Part shown: piece after piece, positions 1-8,382 of the stretch
How positions within the stretch are numbered: position 1 is the stretch's first letter
Layout of the letters: the number at the start of each line of letters is the position of its first letter
Source of the DNA: Haplosporangium gracile
Lineage: Eukaryota; Mortierellomycota; Mortierellomycetes; Mortierellales; Mortierellaceae
Length of the DNA stretch: 11,485 nucleotides
Reading direction: 5' to 3'
Assembly: GCA_015499985.1 (NCBI GenBank)
Contig: JAAAUF010000569.1
Coordinates: 1-11,485, forward strand
The notes under the pieces: model-generated
Databases searched by the model: none
The model's input: only the letters and a program-made list of their open reading frames with translations
Told to the model about the DNA's origin: nothing
Program-made: the position numbers and the translations under genes

Positions 1-72
1 GGTCTGCTGGCCCAATGGAAAGGCGTCTGACTACGAATCAGGAGATTGCAGGTTCGACCCCTGCGTAGATCA
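1..72 (+). tRNA. tRNA-Arg, anticodon ACG
   Basis: The sequence folds as a complete cloverleaf. The 7-bp acceptor stem pairs 1-7 with 65-71 and contains two G-U pairs; the discriminator is A at 72. The anticodon stem pairs 26-30 with 38-42 (outermost pair U-G). The 7-base loop 31-37 holds ACG at 33-35, which after A34-to-inosine editing would read CGU, CGC and CGA arginine codons. The T arm pairs 48-52 with 60-64 around loop TTCGACC. The D arm carries GGCCCAATGG, matching the usual Pol III A box. No intron is visible and CCA is not encoded, as expected for a eukaryotic nuclear tRNA. The gene begins at the first base of the window, so upstream sequence is not seen. Confidence 0.95.
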
Positions 73-98
73 TCAACAGCTTGCGATTCTCTGCTTCC

Positions 99-103
99 TT
101 TTT
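99..103 (+). terminator. Pol III T-run terminator of tRNA-Arg
   Basis: A run of five T begins 27 bases after the tRNA end and is followed by a back-up run of four T at 105-108. RNA polymerase III normally stops at runs of four or more T on the coding strand. This is the first such run after the tRNA, giving a 3' trailer of roughly 27-30 nt. Confidence 0.75.
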
Positions 104-108
104 GTTTT

Positions 109-487
109 GGTGACTCTAGCATATCCGGGTTGCTGGCTCATCATCGATGGTACCATTGACGTTCACTTTTGTCTTTTTTCGTTGTTTTTTCGCTCCGCAG
201 TACAGTTATAAAGGGAAAATTATTTCACTATGTGTTTTGCGCACGCAAGTGAATCTTGATCTGGACCCTTGAAATCATCTGGGTAACAACAGGACGTTTT
301 TTTTTTTTTTTGAAAAAGGTGGAGAGTGGATGAGACAGGCGACAAGGTATTTGAAATTTTTTTTGAAAGAAGAAAAAAAAATGCGTTTCGGTTCCATCTG
401 CTATTTTCTGACCGTTGAGGGTTGACAAGCCATGCAGTACAACGAGGGGTGCCGCCCATCGAAATTCCTTCCCTGCTTATGATGATT
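109..487. other. Spacer between tRNA and protease promoter, no gene seen
   Basis: No credible gene on either strand. It contains a 15-base T run at 297-311, further T- and A-rich runs around 356-380, and a perfect 10-bp palindrome ATGGTACCAT at 147-156. A TATAAAG at 207-213 is about 800 bases from the next ATG and is not obviously tied to a gene. Short minus-strand reading frames here run through the homopolymers and have no recognisable domains. Confidence 0.6.
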
Positions 488-1019
488 GTTGCCAGTCCCT
501 TTCCCCACACGCACCTTTCATATTCCCTAGCTTACGCTTTATTTTCCTCTCCCTCTCTTCCTCTCTTCTCCCCACATCCACTCGTCCACTTTTCTTTCAT
601 CCTCCTCATCACTCATTGCGCGCGAACACTCACTCCTCTCATTCAATTTCTTACTCATTCCCTCACTGACACTTACTCAGCCCTTGCTTTTTTCCTTGTG
701 TGAGACTATTAGTGTTGCCGTTACTTCGCTCGCTCTTATTCACCAGTCAAGTTACACCCTTCACCTTCGCCCCCTTTTTTTTGTCGTTGTTTTTGTGAGC
801 GTGCTCTCGACTCGAGTGCTCTCAAGACATCCCCTACGCTGTGCCCTTGCGCATGCCTAGTCCATGTTCACCACTCTTCCTCTTCTATCTATTCCTCTTC
901 CTGATCATCCTCTGCTACTCATCCCTGCATATCTAACCAGTCGAGCCCACCATCACCATCACTAGCAACACAGTTATTCACAGCCACCACCACCATCAAG
1001 AGTATCAACCACGCACAGT
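488..1019 (+). promoter_or_regulatory. Pyrimidine-rich promoter/5' leader of the aspartic protease gene
   Basis: From about 488 to the protease ATG the plus strand is dominated by C and T, with many TCCTC, CTCTT and CACCAC words and few purine runs. Such CT-rich stretches just before the start are common in fungal promoters and leaders. The same style precedes the second gene of the window. There is no ATG between about 876 and the start codon at 1020, so the near leader is free of upstream starts. No clear TATA box is seen close to the gene. A 5'UTR intron cannot be ruled out: GTGAGC occurs near 796, CTAAC near 934 and CAG just before the ATG. This is only weakly supported. Confidence 0.5.
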
Positions 1020-2441
1020 ATGACTGAGGCACGAGTGACCAAGCGTCGCTCTCTCGGTCTCGGCTTCACCCTTCTTATCAGCCTCATCCTTAACATCCTC
1101 CTCGCTACTACACCCTTCTCCATCACATTAACACATGCTGGATCCTTTGAGATCCTCGTCAGCAGACCCACCATCGAACTTGACACCATCTCCTTTCCAC
1201 TTGATACCCCTACCAAGACCCCTCTGAGTAAGATTAACCATAGGCTCATCTCTTCGAAATATATCGGTAACTCCATCGTCACCAATGTCAAGAATCTCGG
1301 TTACTCAGGCACCATCCTCCTCGGTAACAACCCATCACAGTCTTTCAAGGTCGTCTTTGACACGGGCAGTGACATGGTCGTCATTACTTCAGACGAGTGT
1401 CAGGGTACTCACTGCGACGAGATGGCCCATTACACTTGCACGTCGTGCACAAAGACCCCGTACTCCTACAACATCTCTTACGGCGATGGCACTTGGGGCA
1501 GCGGACCCATTATCGCCGATACTGTCTCGATCGGCGGCCTTATCATCCATGACCAGCAGATCCTAGACATCACCCGGAGTGGGCTCGACTTGTCTTCCTA
1601 TGGCCCCGGGATTTCGGGTCTTGTCGGACTGATGCCCAACTCGCCCGTCTTGAATGCCGTGTCACCCCTCGAAACCATCTCCAAAGACAAACTTCTTGAT
1701 ATGAACGTGTTTTCAGTCTATCTTGCTCCAAGCCTCAAGCAGAGCCAAGGCGGCTCATTTTTATTCGGAGGTATCGACACGACAAAGTTTGTGGGACCCT
1801 TGAATTATGTACCCGTCTCGATGGCATCAGGAGTCCGGGAAGGGATGTGGTATGTGGACGCCGACAATGCCTATGCGGGAGACATGCCTGTCAAAGGCTA
1901 CACAGAATCGCCATGGCTGTTCGACACTGGCACGTCCTTTATTGCTGTTCCGACATCCTTTGCTGCAGCATTCCATGCAAATATACCTGGATCCACTTAC
2001 TCTACAACGGACGGGATCTACATCCTCCCTTGTCAAGGTACCAAGAGTTTTGGGGTTTCTTTTAACGGGATCAAGTACGAGGTGCCCTATTCCGACTATG
2101 TGGCGGCTGCTGGTGATGGATCGTCCCTCTGTGTCTCACTGATTATGCCTCACGGGGATTACGAGATGTACATTCTCGGTGACCCATTCCTTCGACAGGT
2201 CTATTCGGTCTATGATTTCACTCCTGGCGCCAGGCGGATCGGAATCGCCCAGCTCGACGTGAGAAATGCTTCCCTAGGGAAGGAAGGACTCTCGGGAGAG
2301 GCAGTGCCAGGAGGAGCGGTCATCACACCTAAAAAGTCCAGCTTAGGACGACGACGGTACAGGGCTGTGTCGATGTCTAGACTGTTCAATCCAGTGACGG
2401 TCTCGACCGTAGCGGCGGTATTTGTTACATTCCTTGGATAA
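1020..2441 (+). CDS. Secreted pepsin-family (A1) aspartic protease, possibly membrane- or GPI-attached
   Basis: A 473-aa, intronless pepsin-like aspartic endopeptidase expected to cut proteins in the secretory route, cell wall or medium. Residues 1-40 form a signal peptide: basic K8-R10, hydrophobic 11-30, plausible cleavage after THA40. Residues 41 to about 85 resemble a propeptide. Catalytic Asp114 lies in FDTGSD and Asp302 in LFDTGTS. The flap tyrosine is Tyr154 in SYGDGTWGSG. ILGDPFLRQVYSVYDF at 385-400 is the hallmark C-lobe motif. C127/C132 (CX4C) and C338/C371 match the classic pepsin disulfides; C140/C143 is an extra CX2C pair. N-glycosylation sequons are at N151 and N416. After the catalytic domain (about 413) comes a Gly/Ser/Lys/Arg-rich stretch with an RRR cluster at 444-446. 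The last 15 or so residues are hydrophobic and end at the stop, as in GPI-anchored yapsin-like enzymes, though the tail is short. The start is the first ATG of the frame and has A at -3. Family call is firm; anchoring and substrate are inferred. Confidence 0.95.
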   Translation: MTEARVTKRRSLGLGFTLLISLILNILLATTPFSITLTHAGSFEILVSRPTIELDTISFPLDTPTKTPLSKINHRLISSKYIGNSIVTNVKNLGYSGTILLGNNPSQSFKVVFDTGSDMVVITSDECQGTHCDEMAHYTCTSCTKTPYSYNISYGDGTWGSGPIIADTVSIGGLIIHDQQILDITRSGLDLSSYGPGISGLVGLMPNSPVLNAVSPLETISKDKLLDMNVFSVYLAPSLKQSQGGSFLFGGIDTTKFVGPLNYVPVSMASGVREGMWYVDADNAYAGDMPVKGYTESPWLFDTGTSFIAVPTSFAAAFHANIPGSTYSTTDGIYILPCQGTKSFGVSFNGIKYEVPYSDYVAAAGDGSSLCVSLIMPHGDYEMYILGDPFLRQVYSVYDFTPGARRIGIAQLDVRNASLGKEGLSGEAVPGGAVITPKKSSLGRRRYRAVSMSRLFNPVTVSTVAAVFVTFLG

Positions 2442-2718
2442 GATGGCGACAATCCATCTCTGAACAAAAGAAAATGTGGCCATTGCGCAAGAAACAGCTA
2501 GAAGGTAATGTTCAACTTTTGTACCATCACGATCCGATTGACAAGGGAAAGGAACCATATGCAAAGAACAAAAGGAAACGGGAAGAAAAGAGCGATTGAG
2601 AAACGAGACAGGAAAAATTCTAACTCTTTTTCTTCCTCAATACATGTAGCTGTCATGTACAACCCTCATTCCCTTCTTCTTACTCCAAAACCCATTCCAT
2701 ATTGCATCGCATTTGTTA

Positions 2719-2742
2719 CTCTCTCTCTCTCTCTCTCTCTCT
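2719..2742. repeat. (CT)12 microsatellite
   Basis: A perfect CT dinucleotide repeat of 12 units, followed by a T-rich run. It lies in the presumed 3'UTR of the protease and is likely length-variable between strains. Confidence 0.9.
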
Positions 2743-2778
2743 ATTTTTTTCTTATCCTACACAACACTCATTTTTCAT

Positions 2779-2784
2779 AATAAA
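2779..2784 (+). terminator. Canonical AATAAA polyadenylation signal, probably for the protease
   Basis: An exact AATAAA lies 338 bases after the protease stop, preceded by T-rich sequence and followed by A-rich sequence. It is the first exact AATAAA downstream of that gene. Fungal genes often use weaker signals, so an earlier 3' end is possible. Confidence 0.4.
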
Positions 2785-2800
2785 AACAAAAACCAACCTA

Positions 2801-3279
2801 CTCCAAAGATTACTTCATCTCACGACAAAGAAACCCGATGTCTATTTTGGCTGTTTGTTGATTCGAAAAGAGCTGATATGCCAGACATTACATCCAACAA
2901 CAACACCAACGTCAACAACTGGAAGCTTAAGCACTACTTCTTTTATTTTTTTGCTCGTAAGCTTGGTGAACAGCATTATAATTATCTTCAGACTCTAGAG
3001 CAGCTGAAGAGCAAAACCAATCGACACGAGGAAAGAAAGAAGCACACCCTGTTTACCCCTCTCTCGTAAAGGCAAAACCTATTTCTGAGTGCAGGAAAGC
3101 ATTGCATTTCATGAAAGGGAGGAGGAGGAGGGAACAAATGGACATGGCTGAATCCTCCAACCCCCGTCTTTGTTGATACCCCTCTTCTTCTTGGCTCATG
3201 AATATATATTTTCTTTCTCCGTCATTGTTTGTTCTCCTGGCCGTTGTTTTTATAACTGTCTCCTTGTACTCTATAACGT
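2801..3279. other. Spacer with a weak 63-codon ORF, no confident gene
   Basis: The plus strand carries a short ORF at 2878-3069 (ATG to TAA, 63 codons) with a Tyr/Phe-rich amphipathic middle and a basic end. It matches no family I recognise. On the minus strand a TATAAAA reads at 3254-3248, and a 48-codon ORF starts nearby at about 3200, also unrecognised. I do not annotate either as a gene; see the findings. Confidence 0.4.
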
Positions 3280-3545
3280 TGAACAGGAGTTGGAAAAGGA
3301 GGAGGTGAAAAAGGAGGCGAAAAAAAGGATGTAGGAAGGAATCATTGCGAAAGAGAGAGGGAGTGAGATAAAAACAGAGAGGGAGTGAGATAAAAACAGA
3401 CATTGAGAGATAGAAAGGGGAAGAGATGTGAAAAGGACCAAAAGCACGTTTAGTGACAGTGAAGAGAAGTAAAAGCAACAGTGAGTCGAGTGAACAGAGA
3501 GAGTGTACGAAGGAGAGAGGGAGAGAGGGATGGACAAGTCCAGGT
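3280..3545. repeat. Purine-rich (G+A) tract on the plus strand
   Basis: About 265 bases are overwhelmingly G and A on the plus strand (GGAGG, GAGAGAGGGAG and AAAAGG words), the reverse of the pyrimidine bias seen elsewhere. It contains a perfect 22-bp tandem duplication at 3355-3398. Read on the minus strand, it has the same CT-rich character as the leaders of the two annotated genes. The long minus-strand reading frame through it is a by-product of this composition. Confidence 0.75.
3355..3398. repeat. 22-bp perfect tandem duplication
   Basis: Two adjacent identical 22-bp copies, 3355-3376 and 3377-3398, each beginning GAGAGGGAGTGAG and ending in ATAAAAACA, with a decayed third half-copy after them. 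It lies inside the purine-rich tract and probably arose by replication slippage. Confidence 0.9.
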
Positions 3546-4740
3546 GCAATTGGGGTCAGGAACAACATGCCTTAGTAGACCACCTATCTAACTCTTATGT
3601 AAACAAACCAAAGGTGGATTGATCCGCCCTTCCCTCACCTCCTTCGTGGTTTTGAGCTCGATTTTGACTTGGTTGGTCTTCATGTCTTTTGTCTTGCATG
3701 GCAGACAACAACAAACAGAGAGCACCAAACACATGGAGATATAAAAAGCAAAGCCCTTCCCCACCCCACCTTCGTTCCCTTTTTTCGACTTCATCCCATC
3801 GCTACTCTCAACACACTCACCCCAAATCCTGCATTGCTCACTACTCGTCCTGCGATCATCATAACGACCCACTGTCACCGACACCTCCGCCACTCTTCTC
3901 CCTTTGTCCCTTCCACTCGCTCCATCACTGTTACTCCTTCGTCCCCATCCTATCTCTCCTTCTCTCTTTCGGCTTTCGGTGTGTGTCAGTGGCACGATTT
4001 ATCTTCAAAAAAGACTAAAAAAAAAGGTATGGCCTTGTTAACCTACACCCCTTGCCCCTCGTGGGAGGAATTCACAGCAAGGACTGGAATAGCTATAATG
4101 GACAACGTGTTGTCAATGCGACTACTCCTACGATCGTCTACTATCACACACTTTCACACAGACGCACATTCTCTCCTCCTTTGGTGAGCCTATGGATCTG
4201 GCCCGCGCGATGGCATGTCAGCAATGATTGGAGATCATATTTTCCCATACACCTTGAACAAAACCCCTCTTTTTTCTTATCTCTTCTTTCATTGTTCCGT
4301 TGACGGACGGTCCTGCAAAACAGCAACAGCTCATCGGCGCATTCCTCACATATATGTCGGCGTATGTACACACAACTCACAACTCACATCTCGCAACTTA
4401 TACAGTGTACGCGTTATACTGATATATACACACCCCTTGGATCCATCCTATTTTTTTTTTGGCGATTCCTATCTCTCGACCATTTCTGCAATGCGTACTG
4501 CACCTGGAGTGAAGCTATCCGCGTTTTTTTTACATTGCATATCATCATGCTGCTCGTTGTGAGCTTACCCATGGCCTCCCTCCCTCCTCGGTGCACAATT
4601 GAGGGGATAAAAAACGAGGAGAATGGGAATGAAGCGCAGGAGCAGGAGGAAGAGGGGCGAGCATAAAAAAACAAGGGGTCTATCTTTTTGTTCTTTCTCT
4701 CTCACTCTCTCTACTTCAGTTGATCCGGCCGGCATTTATG
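3546..4740. other. Spacer with TATA box and CT-rich block, no confident gene
   Basis: A TATAAAAA at 3740-3747 is followed by a strongly pyrimidine-rich block, about 3756-3975. The first ATG after it is at 4029, giving only a 52-codon frame ending at 4187. A speculative splice (4184-4323) would extend it to 165 codons ending at 4666, but the product resembles nothing known and runs through low-complexity DNA. I see no RNA gene here. Confidence 0.45.
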
Positions 4741-5880
4741 TTGTGTTGCATTCTTAAGTTTCAGAACCATTTTTACGCGATTTTGAGATAGTCTTGCTGA
4801 ACCATGATGATGGCGATGATGTCCTCACTTTTTTTTGTTTTGTTTTGTTTTTCCTCCCCTTTCGTCGCGATGCATTAGTAAGACCTCGTTGCAATCGAAT
4901 AGACAAAAGGAACGGAGAGAGAGTTATATAGAGCGATAAAGAAAGAAATAGGAAGGCTAAATGCCATTGAATGGGACCGAGCAATGCAAAAGCTAAGCGA
5001 GGCAAGCGAGCATGAGCATGCTACATGATCTGTATATTTCTTTTGCTTCGTCGTCCCTCTCGTTTCTTTCTCTCTCATTCTTTTCCACGCACTGCTGTCA
5101 CTTTTTTTTTGTATGTGCTTTCTCCTTCGCCTCCTCTTATACATATACACAAAATCAATCATCTGCGGGATTCTCGCCTTCTTACCAATCGTCCATCCAC
5201 ACGTTTTTTTGTGCTTTGTTTGCATGGTACACAACAACAAACATTGCAATTGACGCTTTAGTTTCCCCCCTTCTTTCTCTACTCCATCATACTCCACACA
5301 CATACGCGCACACAAACACAGCTAGTCCCTTGTCCTTTGTCCACTTCCCTCTTCCTTTATTTTTGCCACCCTCAAGCCCTTTTGCCTCACGCAGTAAGTA
5401 AACAAAGAAAAAAGACAACAACTCGTCCAAAAATGGACTCTCCAAAACTTTCAACCCCATGACGTTTTTATCTTGGTTCAAACGCTGTGGCATGCATGGG
5501 TTTGCGTTCCACAAGATAAAAAGGAATAACAAGAGCAATTTTGAAAAAAAGAAAGGCGACTTACAAAGCCAGCATGCTGCCACTTTTTCGAAAACAACGA
5601 ACCACCAATTGTTTTTTTTTAACAAAAAAAATAAACAAAAAAAAACAAAGAGGTTTTCGACCTTCTGGACAAAAAAAGTTGAAAGAGCGAAAGAGAAAGA
5701 GCGAGAAAGAGAAGGAGATGACTCCATCAAAAGTCCAAAGCATTGAAAGGGTCGACAATTTTCCAGGGGGCGGTGTCATTTTTTTAAATGTTATTTTATA
5801 TCTGATGATGGGCGAGAATGGGTAATGGCCATGCTTTGTTGTTGTTGACTAGGGAGCAACATGTCGACATCAGCAGGTAG
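4741..5880. other. Spacer with T/A-rich runs and CT-rich block, no gene seen
   Basis: This contains TTTTG repeats around 4830-4852, a TATATAG at 4924-4930, a CT-rich block at about 5036-5395, and an A-rich, then G+A-rich part at about 5400-5725 with GAAAGAGAAAGAGCGAG-type repeats. Reading frames through it are long only because of Lys/Arg/Glu- or Phe/Leu/Ser-rich low complexity. None shows a domain, membrane topology or splice signals that make a coherent gene. Confidence 0.5.
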
Positions 5881-5882
5881 TT

Positions 5883-5902
5883 CAGGCAGTCAGGCAGTCA
5901 GG
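5883..5902. repeat. 8-bp tandem repeat CAGGCAGT, 2.5 copies
   Basis: CAGGCAGT occurs at 5883-5890 and 5891-5898, followed by the partial copy CAGG at 5899-5902. This is a short slippage-type repeat in non-coding sequence; a related CAGGCAGGC occurs shortly after, near 5957. Confidence 0.85.
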
Positions 5903-7980
5903 GTTAGATATGGATGTGAGTTGTATCTGAGGTAAAATGGATGCAATTTGTGAGCCAGGCAGGCCTAGATTGTCTTCCACCGCAAACAACGATAGTGGCG
6001 AAGTTTTGATTTGCCCATCAACCATAGTAATGGAAGGAGGACAATGGGGGGAGGGGGATGAGATTGACAGGAGAGTAAATCGCGAATAGAAGTGAATGGA
6101 CGGCGTGTTGTGCGTTATATGTTATGTGGATTGAGACAAACAAAGACCGTCAACGACAAACAACAACAGACAACAAAAAGAGAAGAAAGGGTTTGTGCGC
6201 TCGTCTATTTTTGCAACCAGGCACAACATTCATTCATTCACCCTCAACAACAATGACAACGAGGAAGGACAACATAAAAAGGAGGAGGGGATCCAGACAA
6301 CCCTTTCTCTTTCTCCCGTCCCATTCCCATCATTCCATTCCGCAACAACTGGCCTTTAATCACCCGTTTTGTGTATATGTTATCCTCTTCTGAGCAGGCA
6401 ATCTTGGTCATCTCTCATGCCCCCTTTCTTTCTTTTCGCCCAGTTTGCTCTAATCACTTTTCACGAAATATATACATATACCTATTGCAATGGTCACAGC
6501 TCGATCCATCCCTATCTTCCCTTTCACCGTACCTCTTCATCCCCCCTACCCCTTTCCCCTTCTCATCACTCGTTTCTACACCCCCCCCCCCAAACCACAT
6601 TTCGTTACATATTTCATTGCATTATCCGGCCCTAGAAAATCACACTCATCCCTTCCGGAGTATGTCTGTTACTACCACCTAGGAGAGAGCTCTTTCATCT
6701 CTTTTTTTGAGCCCTGCAGACAGACTTTTAGTAGAAAAAACTAACCATTGTATCCTCACTCACTCCCTGAAAAAATAAATAGCGCAATCCACTGCAGATA
6801 TCGTATTCCTTGCAAAGAAAAAAAACGAATTCAAGGTAAGAAGATGATAGATGAACACAAGAAGGGGTGAAATAAGGGTCCACTCTCCACCCCAATCCTG
6901 TCTCTCTCAAACCCTGTGCAGTGCGTACTCTCTCTTCGTTTTCCGTCACCAGTCGATCACTGGCTTTTCCTCTTTTTTTTTTTTGCACATGCTCCTGTCC
7001 TTTTCTACTCTGCTACAATTACTGGACTTACTTTTCGCTCCATTTCGCGCCTGAAATGTCGATTCAGGAGCGAAAGCAAGAAAACTGTACATTATTGAGC
7101 GCGGTCTAAAGACGAACTAAAGATGCAACTGCCATTTTGCACTTTTTTCAATTGATGATGACGACATGATGTTCATAATCGGTGCTGGGCCCCGATGTAC
7201 CTCCTCGTTACTACTTCCGATCGTACCCAGCACTAGTCCTCTTTCTCCTTACCCTCCTTCCTTCATACCTCTACCCTGATTCATTTTCTGTGTCTGAGAG
7301 CAATTGTCACTAAGGACATTTTATGGACATCATTGACCACCTTTATGAGCCCCCTTCCCCCTCTTCCCCACATGGCTACATACAACACATACAACAACAT
7401 CATCTTTGTCGCACCAAAATACTCTCTTCCTTTTGACTTATGAGCGAGGTTGACGAAAGCGGTTCATCCACCTTTTTCGTTATCTTTGGCCTCGACCCAC
7501 GCACCTTTTCCTTCAATTACACCTACCTGGGGCATGTGCGTATTTTTTTCTTGACTTTCTCGGCCTTCAGTTTCAACTGCGTTTAAGAGATCGGCTTTGC
7601 TCTCGAACTTGGGTCGACTTAGCTTCCTTGTGGGTGCATTTCGTCAAAACAAATGAACAGTAGTATCAAGAGACAGTGCGAAGAAAAAAGAGTAGGTAAG
7701 GGACCCGACATATGCAATTCTCATGCAAATGCAGGAGGGGAGGCCAAGGCGTGTTTTTTGTTGTTGTTTATGTTGATACATTGACCTTGTAGCCATCCCC
7801 CCCAAACCTGTTACTTTTTGCTCTTGTCACTTACTCGATGGATATTTATCCAGCCTTGAGCAACATTCAAAGCCTTCGCCTCACTTTTTTTTTTTTTCGT
7901 TTTTGTTCACTCCGTTGACCTAAACGATTCATCATACCGTAGCGTAGCATGAAAAGCAGGATGCAATTCTCTCATCTAGT
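5903..7980. other. Spacer, low-complexity, no gene seen
   Basis: About 2 kb without a supportable gene. It holds a G-rich run near 6047-6058, ACAACA-type A+C-rich stretches (6130-6270), a CT-rich block at about 6300-6600, an 11-base C run at 6581-6591 and a 13-base T run at 7885-7897. A perfect 8-bp inverted repeat pairs 7182-7189 with 7226-7233 around a 36-base loop. ORFs are short, composition-driven and unrecognised. Confidence 0.5.
6581..6591. repeat. C homopolymer, 11 bases
   Basis: An uninterrupted run of 11 C on the plus strand, within a pyrimidine-rich block. Runs like this are prone to length errors in both replication and sequencing. Confidence 0.85.
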
Positions 7981-8382
7981 TCAATCCTCCTCCTTAGTGT
8001 TGTTATTCTTATCATCATTACCCTAACGTAATCTTCCCTTACTACCTCTTAACTGCCCACCACATAGCATCGCCGCAGACCCTTTTTTCACTCTCTTTTT
8101 TTCTTTTATATGTTCTTGTCCATCACCATCAATTCATTATCCTCATCGATTCTTTCCTCTCCTCCTTCATTCTTTCCTCCGTTGACTGAACATTGAACAT
8201 CCATTTAGCTATCTATTTCTCTTCTTCTCCTCGTTTCCTTTCTTCCACTTGTCTTTCGGCCTTATTCCAGAACTTGCTGCCTATATAACTCCCGCCTCCT
8301 CGACTCTTCAATCCCTTCTCCCCCTTCGCATTCTTTTCCTAGTCCCCTTTCGCCAACACTCTATACCACACACATACGCAAA
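7981..8382 (+). promoter_or_regulatory. Pyrimidine-rich promoter and leader of the RhoGAP-like gene
   Basis: The last 400 bases before the start codon are mainly C and T on the plus strand, the same architecture as upstream of the protease. A TATATAA sits at 8282-8288. The interval from that box to the ATG at 8383 contains no other ATG, so the leader is clean. If the TATA box is used, transcription would begin about 30 bases later, giving a leader of roughly 65-75 nt. Confidence 0.55.
8282..8288 (+). promoter_or_regulatory. TATA box of the RhoGAP-like gene
   Basis: TATATAA lies 95 bases upstream of the start codon, flanked by C+T-rich sequence. Position and match are good for a fungal TATA element. 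It is assigned by position only. Confidence 0.5.

Larger units (their letters stand above)
2442..2800 (+). other. 3' untranslated region / 3' flank of the protease gene
   Basis: This non-coding stretch follows the TAA at 2439-2441. It changes from mixed sequence to A-rich (about 2540-2620), then pyrimidine-rich with a CT microsatellite. It ends near the AATAAA at 2779-2784, which I take as the most likely 3'-end signal. The exact cleavage site cannot be read from the sequence. Confidence 0.45.

Noticed and set aside
1827..2467. Minus-strand and alternative-frame ORFs across the protease gene
   Set aside because: They are shadows of the real coding frame, which carries all catalytic motifs of the A1 family.
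3053..3568. 171-codon minus-strand frame rich in Leu, Ser and Phe
   Set aside because: It is generated by the GA-rich tract, whose complement is CT-rich and codes Leu/Ser/Phe in any frame. No domain or coherent membrane topology.
5287..5825. Lys/Glu/Arg-rich plus-strand and Phe/Leu-rich minus-strand frames of about 95-147 codons
   Set aside because: They are driven by A/T homopolymers and GA repeats. No domains, and no promoter and start arrangement that is convincing.
6041..6058. G-quadruplex at the G6-A-G5 run
   Set aside because: Only two long G runs are present close together, so four well-separated G-triplets are not met.
7182..7233. 8-bp perfect inverted repeat as a structured RNA or terminator
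   Set aside because: A stem of 8 bp with a 36-base loop is expected several times by chance in a window this long, and there is no further pairing or box motif.
7155..7280. C-box-like ATGATGA as part of a C/D snoRNA (also near 478, 4803 and 9430)
   Set aside because: No D box CTGA at a suitable distance with a closing terminal stem was found for any of them.
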